Positions 1-11,348 of a DNA stretch of 64,000 nucleotides are shown piece by piece. Location: NCBI GenBank assembly GCA_904066235.2, contig CAJFCV020000001.1, positions 10,349,291 through 10,413,290 on the forward strand, in the 5' to 3' direction. This stretch comes from Bursaphelenchus xylophilus (lineage: Eukaryota > Nematoda > Chromadorea > Rhabditida > Aphelenchoididae). Below the pieces are notes generated by a model, which did not search any database, was not told the DNA's origin, and saw nothing but the letters and a program-made list of their open reading frames with translations. The translations under genes and the position numbers were made by a program. Position 1 is the stretch's first letter. Each line of letters begins with the position of its first letter.

Positions 1-3000
1 GGCGAAAAACTCTGATATTATACTAGATACCGGTTTTAAAAAAAGTGAATTAGTGATGACGGAGTGAATTGACAAGACATACGCCATTCGAAAGCTAATC
101 GCCTGACATTTTAGCATGGCAAGTTTCAGCTCTTTTGCAATCAAATTACGCCGACACTGGGCGAAAAACTCTGATATTATACTAGATACCGGTTTTAAAA
201 AAAAGTGAATTAGTGATGACGGAGTGAATTGACAAGACATACGCCATTCGAAAGCTAATCGCCTGAGATTTTAGTGTGGCAAGTTTCAGCATTTTTGGAA
301 TCAAACTACGCCCACACTGGGCGAAACACTCTGATATTATACTAGACACCGGTTTTAAAAAAAGTGAATTAGTGATGAAGGAGTGAATTGACAAGACATA
401 CACCATTCGAAAGCTAATCGCCTGAGATTTTAGCGTGGCAAGTTTCAGCATTTTTGGAATCAAACTACGCCGACACTGGGCGAAACACTCTGATATTATA
501 CTAGACACCGGTTTTAAAAAAAGTGAATTAGTGATGAAGGAGTGAATTGACAAGACATACACCATTCGAAAGCTAATCGCCTGAGATTTTAGCGTGGCAA
601 GTTTCAGCATTTTTGGAATCAAACTACGCCGACACTGGGCGAAACACTCTGATATTATACTAGATACCGGTTTTAAAAAAAAGTGAATTAGTGATGACGG
701 AGTGAATTGACAAGACATACGCCATTCGAAAGCTAATCGCCTGAGATTTTAGCATGGCAAGTTTCAGCTCTTTTGCAATCAAATTACGCCGACACTGGGC
801 GAAAAACTCTGATATTATACTAGATACCGGTTTTAAAAAAAGTGAATTAGTGATGACGGAGTGAATTGACAAGACATACGCCATTCGAAAGCTAATCGCC
901 TGAGATTTTAGCATGGCAAGTTTCAGCTCTTTTGCAATCAAATTACGCCGACACTGGGCGAAAAACTCTGATATTATACTAGATACCGGTTTTAAAAAAA
1001 GTGAATTAGTGATGACGGAGTGAATTGACAAGACATACGCCATTCGAAAGCTAATCGCCTGAGATTTTAGCATGGCAAGTTTCAGCTCTTTTGCAATCAA
1101 ATTACGCCGACACTGGGCGAAAAACTCTGATATTATACTAGATACCGGTTTTAAAAAAAGTGAATTAGTGATGACGGAGTGAATTGACAAGACATACGCC
1201 ATTCGAAAGCTAATCGCCTGAGATTTTAGCATGGCAAGTTTCAGCTCTTTTGCAATCAAATTACGCCGACACTGGGCGAAAAACTCTGATATTATACTAG
1301 ATACCGGTTTTAAAAAAAGTGAATTAGTGATGACGGAGTGAATTGACAAGACATACGCCATTCGAAAGCTAATCGCCTGACATTTTAGCATGGCAAGTTT
1401 CAGCTCTTTTGCAATCAAATTACGCCGACACTGGGCGAAAAACTCTGATATTATACTAGATACCGGTTTTAAAAAAAGTGAATTAGTGATGACGGAGTGA
1501 ATTGACAAGACATACGCCATTCGAAAGCTAATCGCCTGAGATTTTAGTGTGGCAAGTTTCAGCATTTTTGGAATCAAACTACGCCCACACTGGGCGAAAC
1601 ACTCTGATATTATACTAGACACCGGTTTTAAAAAAAGTGAATTAGTGATGAAGGAGTGAATTGACAAGACATACACCATTCGAAAGCTAATCGCCTGAGA
1701 TTTTAGCGTGGCAAGTTTCAGCATTTTTGGAATCAAACTACGCCCACACTGGGCGAAACACTCTGATATTATACTAGACACCGGTTTTAAAAAAAGTGAA
1801 TTAGTGATGACGGAGTGAATTGACAAGACATACACCATTCGAAAGCTAATCGCCTGAGATTTTAGCATGGCAAGTTTCAGCTTTTTTGGAATCAAATTGC
1901 GCCGACACTGGGCGAAAAACTCTGATATTATACTAGATACCGGTTTTAAAAAAAGTGAATTAGTGATGATGGAGTGAATTGACAAGACATACGCCATTCG
2001 AAAGCTAATCGCCTGAGATTTTAGCATGGCAAGTTTCAGCTCTTTTGCAATCAAATTACGCCGACACTGGGCGAAAAACTCTGATATTATACTAGACACC
2101 GGTTTTAAAAAAAGTGAATTAGTGATGACGGAGTGAATTGACAAGACATACGCCATTCGAAAGCTAATCGCCTGAGATTTTAGCATGGCAAGTTTCAGCT
2201 CTTTTGCAATCAAATTACGCCGACACTGGGCGAAAAACTCTGATATTATACTAGATACCGGTTTTAAAAAAAGTGAATTAGTGATGACGGAGTGAATTGA
2301 CAAGACATACGCCATTCGAAAGCTAATCGCCTGACATTTTAGCATGGCAAGTTTCAGCTCTTTTGCAATCAAATTACGCCGACACTGGGCGAAAAACTCT
2401 GATATTATACTAGATACCGGTTTTAAAAAAAGTGAATTAGTGATGACGGAGTGAATTGACAAGACATACGCCATTCGAAAGCTAATCGCCTGAGATTTTA
2501 GTGTGGCAAGTTTCAGCATTTTTGGAATCAAACTACGCCCACACTGGGCGAAACACTCTGATATTATACTAGACACCGGTTTTAAAAAAAGTGAATTAGT
2601 GATGAAGGAGTGAATTGACAAGACATACACCATTCGAAAGCTAATCGCCTGAGATTTTAGCGTGGCAAGTTTCAGCATTTTTGGAATCAAACTACGCCCA
2701 CACTGGGCGAAACACTCTGATATTATACTAGACGCCGGTTTTAAAAAAAGTGAATTAGTGATGAAGGAGTGAATTGACAAGACATACACCATTCGAAAGC
2801 TAATCGCCTGAGATTTTAGCGTGGCAAGTTTCAGCATTTTTGGAATCAAACTACGCCCACACTGGGCGAAACACTCTGATATTATACTAGACACCGGTTT
2901 TAAAAAAAGTGAATTAGTGATGAAGGAGTGAATTGACAAGACATACACCATTCGAAAGCTAATCGCCTGAGATTTTAGCATGGCAAGTTTCAGCTTTTTT

Positions 3001-6000
3001 GGAATCAAATTGCGCCGACACTGGGCGAAAAACTCTGATATTATACTAGATACCGGTTTTAAAAAAAAGTGAATTAGTGATGACGGAGTGAATTGACAAG
3101 ACATACGCCATTCGAAAGCTAATCGCCTGAGATTTTAGCATGGCAAGTTTCAGCTTTTTTGGAATCAAATTGCGCCGACACTGGGCGAAAAACTCTGATA
3201 TTATACTAGATACCGGTTTTAAAAAAAGTGAATTAGTGATGACGGAGTGAATTGACAAGACATACGCCATTCGAAAGCTAATCGCCTGAGATTTTAGCAT
3301 GGCAAGTTTCAGCTCTTTTGCAATCAAATTACGCCGACACTGGGCGAAAAACTCTGATATTATACTAGACACCGGTTTTAAAAAAAGTGAATTAGTGATG
3401 ACGGAGTGAATTGACAAGACATACGCCATTCGAAAGCTAATCGCCTGAGATTTTAGCATGGCAAGTTTCAGCTCTTTTGCAATCAAATTACGCCGACACT
3501 GGGCGAAAAACTCTGATATTATACTAGATACCGGTTTTAAAAAAAGTGAATTAGTGATGACGGAGTGAATTGACAAGACATACGCCATTCGAAAGCTAAT
3601 CGCCTGAGATTTTAGCATGGCAAGTTTCAGCATTTTTGGAATCAAACTACGCCGACACTGGGCGAAACACTCTGATATTATACTAGACACCGGTTTTAAA
3701 AAAAGTGAATTAGTGATGACGGAGTGAATTGACAAGACATACGCCATTCGAAAGCTAATCGCCTGAGATTTTAGCATGGCAAGTTTCAGCTCTTTTGCAA
3801 TCAAATTACGCCGACACTGGGCGAAAAACTCTGATATTATACTAGATACCGGTTTTAAAAAAAGTGAATTAGTGATGACGGAGTGAATTGACAAGACATA
3901 CGCCATTCGAAAGCTAATCGCCTGAGATTTTAGCATGGCAAGTTTCAGCTCTTTTGCAATCAAATTACGCCGACACTGGGCGAAAAACTCTGATATTATA
4001 CTAGATACCGGTTTTAAAAAAAGTGAATTAGTGATGACGGAGTGAATTGACAAGACATACGCCATTCGAAAGATAATCGCCTGAGATTTTAGCATGGCAA
4101 GTTTCAGCTCTTTTGCAATCAAATTACGCCGACACTGGGCGAAAAACTCTGATATTATACTAGATACCGGTTTTAAAAAAAGTGAATTAGTGATGACGGA
4201 GTGAATTGACAAGACATACGCCATTCGAAAGCTAATCGCCTGAGATTTTAGCATGGCAAGTTTCAGCTCTTTTGCAATCAAATTACGCCGACACTGGGCG
4301 AAAAACTCTGATATTATACTAGATACCGGTTTTAAAAAAAGTGAATTAGTGATGACGGAGTGAATTGACAAGACATACGCCATTCGAAAGCTAATCGCCT
4401 GACATTTTAGCATGGCAAGTTTCAGCTCATTTGCAATCAAATTACGCCGACACTGGGCGAAAAACTCTGATATTATACTAGATACCGGTTTTAAAAAAAG
4501 TGAATTAGTGATGACGGAGTGAATTGACAAGACATACGCCATTCGAAAGCTAATCGCCTGAGATTTTAGTGTGGCAAGTTTCAGCATTTTTGGAATCAAA
4601 CTACGCCCACACTGGGCGAAACACTCTGATATTATACTAGACACCGGTTTTAAAAAAAAGTGAATTAGTGATGAAGGAGTGAATTGACAAGACATACACC
4701 ATTCGAAAGCTAATCGCCTGAGATTTTAGCGTGGCAAGTTTCAGCATTTTTGGAATCAAACTACGCCCACACTGGGCGAAACACTCTGATATTATACTAG
4801 ACACCGGTTTTAAAAAAAGTGAATTAGTGATGAAGGAGTGAATTGACAAGACATACACCATTCGAAAGCTAATCGCCTGAGATTTTAGCGTGGCAAGTTT
4901 CAGCATTTTTGGAATCAAACTACGCCCACACTGGGCGAAACACTCTGATATTATACTAGACACCGGTTTTAAAAAAAGTGAATTAGTGATGAAGGAGTGA
5001 ATTGACAAGACATACACCATTCGAAAGCTAATCGCCTGAGATTTTAGCATGGCAAGTTTCAGCTTTTTTGGAATCAAATTGCGCCGACACTGGGCGAAAA
5101 ACTCTGATATTATACTAGATACCGGTTTTAAAAAAAAGTGAATTAGTGATGACGGAGTGAATTGACAAGACATACGCCATTCGAAAGCTAATCGCCTGAG
5201 ATTTTAGCATGGCAAGTTTCAGCTCTTTTGCAATCAAATTACGCCGACACTGGGCGAAAAACTCTGATATTATACTAGACACCGGTTTTAAAAAAGTGAA
5301 TTAGTGATGACGGAGTGAATTGACATGACATACGCCATTCGAAAGCTAATCGCCTGAGATTTTAGCATGGCAAGTTTCAGCTCTTTTGCAATCAAATTAC
5401 GCCGACACTGGGCGAAAAACTCTGATATTATACTAGATACCGGTTTTAAAAAAAGTGAATTAGTGATGACGGAGTGAATTGACAAGACATACGCCATTCG
5501 AAAGCTAATCGCCTGAGATTTTAGCATGGCAAGTTTCAGCTCTTTTGCAATCAAATTACGCCGACACTGGGCGAAAAACTCTGATATTATACTAGATACC
5601 GGTTTTAAAAAAAGTGAATTAGTGATGACGGAGTGAATTGACAAGACATACGCCATTCGAAAGCTAATCGCCTGACATTTTAGCATGGCAAGTTTCAGCT
5701 CTTTTGCAATCAAATTACGCCGACACTGGGCGAAAAACTCTGATATTATACTAGATACCGGTTTTAAAAAAAAGTGAATTAGTGATGACGGAGTGAATTG
5801 ACAAGACATACGCCATTCGAAAGCTAATCGCCTGAGATTTTAGTGTGGCAAGTTTCAGCATTTTTGGAATCAAACTACGCCCACACTGGGCGAAACACTC
5901 TGATATTATACTAGACACCGGTTTTAAAAAAAGTGAATTAGTGATGAAGGAGTGAATTGACAAGACATACACCATTCGAAAGCTAATCGCCTGAGATTTT

Positions 6001-6400
6001 AGCGTGGCAAGTTTCAGCATTTTTGGAATCAAACTACGCCCACACTGGGCGAAACACTCTGATATTATACTAGACACCGGTTTTAAAAAAAAGTGAATTA
6101 GTGATGAAGGAGTGAATTGACAAGACATACACCATTCGAAAGCTAATCGCCTGAGATTTTAGCGTGGCAAGTTTCAGCATTTTTGGAATCAAACTACGCC
6201 CACACTGGGCGAAACACTCTGATATTATACTAGACACCGGTTTTAAAAAAAGTGAATTAGTGATGAAGGAGTGAATTGACAAGACATACACCATTCGAAA
6301 GCTAATCGCCTGAGATTTTAGCATGGCAAGTTTCAGCTTTTTTGGAATCAAATTGCGCCGACACTGGGCGAAAAACTCTGATATTATACTAGATACCGGT
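1..6400. repeat. Satellite zone 1: A- and B-subtype monomers
   Basis: The right boundary is approximate. Two subtypes dominate. Subtype A reads CAGCTCTTTTGCAATC, then ATTACGCCGACACTGGGCG and GAAAAAC, usually with TAGATACCGG. Subtype B reads CAGCATTTTTGGAATC, then ACTACGCCCACACTGGGCG and GAAACAC, usually with TAGACACCGG. A few A units carry CATTTTAGC instead of GATTTTAGC, for example near 108, 1380, 2334 and 4402. The GC-patch subtype D is absent here. Confidence 0.8.
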
Positions 6401-9400
6401 TTTAAAAAAAAGTGAATTAGTGATGACGGAGTGAATTGACAAGACATACGCCATTCGAAAGCTAATCGCCTGAGATTTTAGCATGGCAAGTTTCAGCTCT
6501 TTTGCAATCAAATTACGCCGACACTGGGCGAAAAACTCTGATATTATACTAGATACCGGTTTTAAAAAAAGTGAATTAGTGATGACGGAGTGAATTGACA
6601 AGACATACGCCATTCGAAAGCTAATCGCCTGAGATTTTAGCATGGCAAGTTTCAGCTCTTTTGCAATCAAATTACGCCGACACTGGGCGAAACACTCTGA
6701 TATTATACTAGACACCGGTTTTAAAAAAAGTGAATTAGTGATGACGGAGTGAATTGACAAGACATACGCCATTCGAAAGCTAATCGCCTGAGATTTCAGT
6801 GTGGCAAGTTTCAGCATTTTTGGAATCAAACTACGCCCACACTGGGCGAAACACTCTGATATTATACTAGACACCGGTTTTAAAAAAAGTGAATTAGTGA
6901 TGAAGGAGTGAATTGACAAGACATACACCATTCGAAAGCTAATCGCCTGAGATTTTAGCATGGCAAGTTTCAGCATTTTTGGAATCAAACTACGCCCACA
7001 CTTTGCGAAACACTCTGATATTATACTAGACACCGGTTTTAAAAAAAGTGAATTAGTGATGAAGGAGTGAATTGACAAGACATACACCATTCGAAAGCTA
7101 ATCGCCTGAGATTTTAGCATGGCAAGTTTCAGCTTTTTTGGAATCAAATTGCGCCGACACTGGGCGAAACACTCTGATATTATACTAGACACCGGTTTTA
7201 AAAAAAGTGAATTAGTGATGAAGGAGTGAATTGACAAGACATACACCATTCGAAAGCTAATCGCCTGAGATTTTAGCGTGGCAAGTTTCAGCATTTTTGG
7301 AATCAAACTGCGCCCACACTGGGCGAAACACTCTGATACTATACTAGACACCGGTTTAAAAAAAAGTGAATTAGTGATGAAGGAGTGAATTGACAAGACA
7401 TACACCATTCGAAAGCTAATCGCCTGAGATTTTAGCGTGGCAAGTTTCAGCTTTTTTGGAATCAAATTGCGCCGACACTGGGCGAAACACTCTGATATTA
7501 TACTAGACACCGGTTTTAAAAAAAGTGAATTAGTGATGAAGGAGTGAATTGACAAGACATACACCATTCGAAAGCTAATCGCCTGGGATTTTAGCATGGC
7601 AAGTTTCAGCATTTTTGGAATCAAACTACGCCCGCCCCAGGCCAAAAACTCTGATATTATACTAGACACCGGTTTTAAAAAAAGTGAATTAGTGATGAAG
7701 GAGTGAATTGACAAGACATACGCCATTCGAAAGCTAATCGCCTGAGATTTTAGCATGGCAAGTTTCAGCTCTTTTGCAATCAAATTACGCCGACACTGGG
7801 CGAAAAACTCTGATATTATACTAGATACCGGTTTTAAAAAAAGTGAATTAGTGATGACGGAGTGAATTGACAAGACATACGCCGTTCGAAAGCTAATCGC
7901 CTGAGATTTTAGCATGGCAAGTTTCAGCTCTTTTGCAATCAAATTACGCCGACACTGGGCGAAAAACTCTGATATTATACTAGATACCGGTTTTAAAAAA
8001 AGTGAATTAGTGATGACGGAGTGAATTGACAAGACATACGCCATTCGAAAGCTAATCGCCTGAGATTTTAGCATGGCAAGTTTCAGCTCTTTTGCAATCA
8101 AATTACGCCGACAATGGGCGAAAAACTCTGATATTATACTAGATACCGGTTTTAAAAAAAGTGAATTAGTGATGACGGAGTGAATTGACAAGACATACGC
8201 CATTCGAAAGCTAATCGCCTGAGATTTTAGCATGGCAAGTTTCAGCTCTTTTGCAATCAAATTACGCCGACACTGGGCGAAAAACTCTGATATTATACTA
8301 GATACCGGTTTTAAAAAAAGTGAATTAGTGATGACGGAGTGAATTGACAAGACATACGCCATTCGAAAGCTAATCGCCTGAGATTTCAGTGTGGCAAGTT
8401 TCAGCATTTTTGGAATCAAACTACGCCCACACTGGGCGAAACACTCTGATATTATACTAGACACCGGTTTTAAAAAAAGTGAATTAGTGATGAAGGAGTG
8501 AATTGACAAGACATACACCATTCGAAAGCTAATCGCCTGAGATTTTAGCATGGCAAGTTTCAGCATTTTTGGAATCAAACTACGCCCACACTCGGCGAAA
8601 CACTCTGATATTATACTAGACACCGGTTTTAAAAAAAGTGAATTAGTGATGAAGGAGTGAATTGACAAGACATACACCATTCGAAAGCTAAGCGCCTGAG
8701 ATTTTAACATGGCAAGTTTCAGCTTTTTTGGAATCAAATTGCGCCGACACTGGGCGAAACACTCTGATATTATACTAGACACCGGTTTTAAAAAAAGTGA
8801 ATTAGTGATGAAGGAGTGAATTGACAAGACATACACCATTCGAAAGCTAATCGCCTGAGATTTTAGCGTGGCAAGTTTCAGCTTTTTTGGAATCAAATTG
8901 CGCCGACACTGGGCGAAACACTCTGATATTATACTAGATACCGGTTTTAAAAAAAGTGAATTAGTGATGAAGGAGTGAATTGACAAGACATACACCATTC
9001 GAAAGCTAATCGCCTGGGATTTTAGCATGGCAAGTTTCAGCATTTTTGGAATCAAACTACGCCCACACTCGGCGAAACACTCTGATATTATACTAGACAC
9101 CGGTTTTAAAAAAAAGTGAATTAGTGATGAAGGAGTGAATTGACAAGACATACACCATTCGAAAGCTAAGCGCCTGAGATTTTAACATGGCAAGTTTCAG
9201 CTTTTTTGGAATCAAATTGCGCCGACACTGGGCGAAACACTCTGATATTATACTAGACACCGGTTTTAAAAAAAGTGAATTAGTGATGACGGAGTGAATT
9301 GACAAGACATACGCCATTCGAAAGCTAATCGCCTGAGATTTTAGCGTGGCAAGTTTCAGCTTTTTTGGAATCAAATTGCGCCGACACTGGGCGAAACACT

Positions 9401-11135
9401 CTGATATTATACTAGACACCGGTTTTAAAAAAAAGTGAATTAGTGATGAAGGAGTGAATTGACAAGACATACACCATTCGAAAGCTAATCGCCTGGGATT
9501 TTAGCATGGCAAGTTTCAGCATTTTTGGAATCAAACTACGCCCGCCCCAGGCCAAAAACTCTGATATTATACTAGACACCGGTTTTAAAAAAAGTGAATT
9601 AGTGATGAAGGAGTGAATTGACAAGACATACGCCATTCGAAAGCTAATCGCCTGAGATTTTAGCATGGCAAGTTTCAGCTCTTTTGCAATCAAATTACGC
9701 CGACACTGGGCGAAAAACTCTGATATTATACTAGATACCGGTTTTAAAAAAAGTGAATTAGTGATGACGGAGTGAATTGACAAGACATACGCCGTTCGAA
9801 AGCTAATCGCCTGAGATTTTAGCATGGCAAGTTTCAGCTCTTTTGCAATCAAATTACGCCGACACTGGGCGAAAAACTCTGATATTATACTAGATACCGG
9901 TTTTAAAAAAAGTGAATTAGTGATGACGGAGTGAATTGACAAGACATACGCCATTCGAAAGCTAATCGCCTGAGATTTTAGCATGGCAAGTTTCAGCTCT
10001 TTTGCAATCAAATTACGCCGACAATGGGCGAAAAACTCTGATATTATACTAGATACCGGTTTTAAAAAAAAGTGAATTAGTGATGACGGAGTGAATTGAC
10101 AAGACATACGCCATTCGAAAGCTAATCGCCTGAGATTTTAGCATGGCAAGTTTCAGCTCTTTTGCAATCAAATTACGCCGACACTGGGCGAAAAACTCTG
10201 ATATTATACTAGATACCGGTTTTAAAAAAAAGTGAATTAGTGATGACGGAGTGAATTGACAAGACATACGCCATTCGAAAGCTAATCGCCTGAGATTTCA
10301 GTGTGGCAAGTTTCAGCATTTTTGGAATCAAACTACGCCCACACTGGGCGAAACACTCTGATATTATACTAGACACCGGTTTTAAAAAAAAGTGAATTAG
10401 TGATGAAGGAGTGAATTGACAAGACATACACCATTCGAAAGCTAATCGCCTGAGATTTTAGCATGGCAAGTTTCAGCATTTTTGGAATCAAACTACGCCC
10501 ACACTCGGCGAAACACTCTGATATTATACTAGACACCGGTTTTAAAAAAAAGTGAATTAGTGATGAAGGAGTGAATTGACAAGACATACACCATTCGAAA
10601 GCTAAGCGCCTGAGATTTTAACATGGCAAGTTTCAGCTTTTTTGGAATCAAATTGCGCCGACACTGGGCGAAACACTCTGATATTATACTAGACACCGGT
10701 TTTAAAAAAAGTGAATTAGTGATGAAGGAGTGAATTGACAAGACATACACCATTCGAAAGCTAATCGCCTGAGATTTTAGCGTGGCAAGTTTCAGCTTTT
10801 TTGGAATCAAATTGCGCCGACACTGGGCGAAACACTCTGATATTATACTAGATACCGGTTTTAAAAAAAGTGAATTAGTGATGACGGAGTGAATTGACAA
10901 GACATACGCCATTCGAAAGCTAATCGCCTGAGATTTTAGCATGGCAAGTTTCAGCTCTTTTGCAATCAAATTACGCCGACACTGGGCGAAAAACTCTGAT
11001 ATTATACTAGATACCGGTTTTAAAAAAAGTGAATTAGTGATGACGGAGTGAATTGACAAGACATACGCCATTCGAAAGCTAATCGCCTGAGATTTTAGCA
11101 TGGCAAGTTTCAGCTCTTTTGCAATCAAATTACGC
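6400..11135. repeat. Satellite zone 2 (left part): mixed A/B/C with rare D monomers
   Basis: The left boundary is approximate. Subtype C (CAGCTTTTTTGGAATCAAATTGCG) becomes common. The GC-patch subtype D (CGCCCGCCCCAGGCC) appears at about 7631 and 9541. Rare private variants recur and show internal duplication. AGATTTCAGTGTGG starts at 6791, 8381 and 10293, spacings of 1590 and 1912 bp, close to 10 and 12 units. GACAATGGG occurs near 8111 and 10020, CACTCGGCG near 8591, 9067 and 10503, and AACATGGC near 8706, 9186 and 10620. Confidence 0.75.
11132..11135. other. Target-site duplication, left copy (ACGC)
   Basis: The satellite reads ATTACGC up to the first base of the LTR, and ACGCCGAC resumes after the right LTR at 18619. 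Removing the element and one ACGC restores the normal satellite string ATTACGCCGAC. A 4-bp duplication fits an LTR-element integrase and fixes the ends of the element at 11136 and 18618. Confidence 0.93.
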
Positions 11136-11140
11136 TGTCT

Positions 11141-11233
11141 CCGAAATAGACAGCCCCGCCCCCAATTGACCCCTCTGCCTTTCCGCCGTGTCCACGGCGG
11201 TCAAAGGCCTTGAGAGGGGTCGGGCCATTTCGG
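11141..11233 (+). promoter_or_regulatory. Nested palindrome in 5' LTR
   Basis: Four sets of complementary arms are nested. The outermost is CCGAAAT (11141-11147) with ATTTCGG (11227-11233). Next is GACCCCTC (from 11168) with GAGGGGTC (ending 11221), then GCCTTT with AAAGGC. The core is CCGCCGTG-TC-CACGGCGG, a perfect 8-bp stem with a 2-base spacer. As RNA this could fold into a long hairpin; as DNA it could be a dyad protein-binding site. The identical structure in the 3' LTR spans 18410-18502. Function is unknown. Confidence 0.7.
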
Positions 11234-11250
11234 TCTTCAAAAACCGTCTT

Positions 11251-11270
11251 TACAGTATATCTTATAATAT
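11251..11270 (+). promoter_or_regulatory. TATA-like region of 5' LTR (candidate promoter)
   Basis: TACAGTATATCTTATAATAT is the first AT-rich block downstream of the GC-rich hairpin and about 80-100 bp upstream of the ATG at 11349. That is a plausible place for the transcription start of a short LTR. This is a weak motif in an AT-rich stretch and no start site can be proved. Confidence 0.35.
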
Positions 11271-11330
11271 TTTACGTTATTTCGCGTTGTTATTATAATA
11301 TGGTTTATTAACCCAAGTTTGAGGTTGTCC

Positions 11331-11336
11331 AATAAA
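11331..11336 (+). terminator. AATAAA polyadenylation signal, 5' LTR copy
   Basis: AATAAA lies 13 bp before the LTR end. The same motif in the 3' LTR (18600-18605) would direct 3'-end formation. In the 5' LTR it lies only 18 bp before the start codon, so the element must tolerate or bypass it there. Its position implies a very short stretch between the signal and the LTR end. Confidence 0.5.
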
Positions 11337-11348
11337 GACTTCATTCAC

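Larger units (their letters stand above)
1..11135. repeat. 159-160 bp satellite array, left arm
   Basis: Head-to-tail tandem repeat of about 70 units. Measured from one ACCGG landmark to the next, the first units are 159 bp (30 to 189) and 160 bp (189 to 349). The difference is the A-tract after ACCGGTTTT: seven A gives 159 bp, eight gives 160 bp. Landmarks in + order within a unit are ACCGGTTTT plus A-tract, AGTGAATTAGTGATGA, GGAGTGAATTGACAAG, CCATTCGAAAGCTAATCGCC, GATTTTAGC, GGCAAGTTTCAGC, a variable segment, CGCC...CACTGGGCGAAA, then CTCTGATATTATACTAGA. Units differ at a limited set of diagnostic positions, so subtypes can be followed. The array is open at the left edge of the window and is cut at 11135 by the retroelement. 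No gene is seen in it. Confidence 0.98.

Noticed and set aside
85..110. CENP-B box in the ATTCGAAAGCTAATCG segment
   Set aside because: It shares TTCG but lacks the required A and the CGGG core at the correct spacing.
6389..9151. 920-codon minus-strand open frame and dozens of similar ones through the satellite
   Set aside because: They are explained by a unit length of 159 (53 codons) with one open frame. Each ends where the A-tract changes unit length. They have no unique sequence, no promoter context and no recognisable domain.
11319..11348. TTG ten codons upstream as the start of the polyprotein
   Set aside because: It lies inside the LTR and is not a normal eukaryotic start. The ATG at 11349 is the first in frame.
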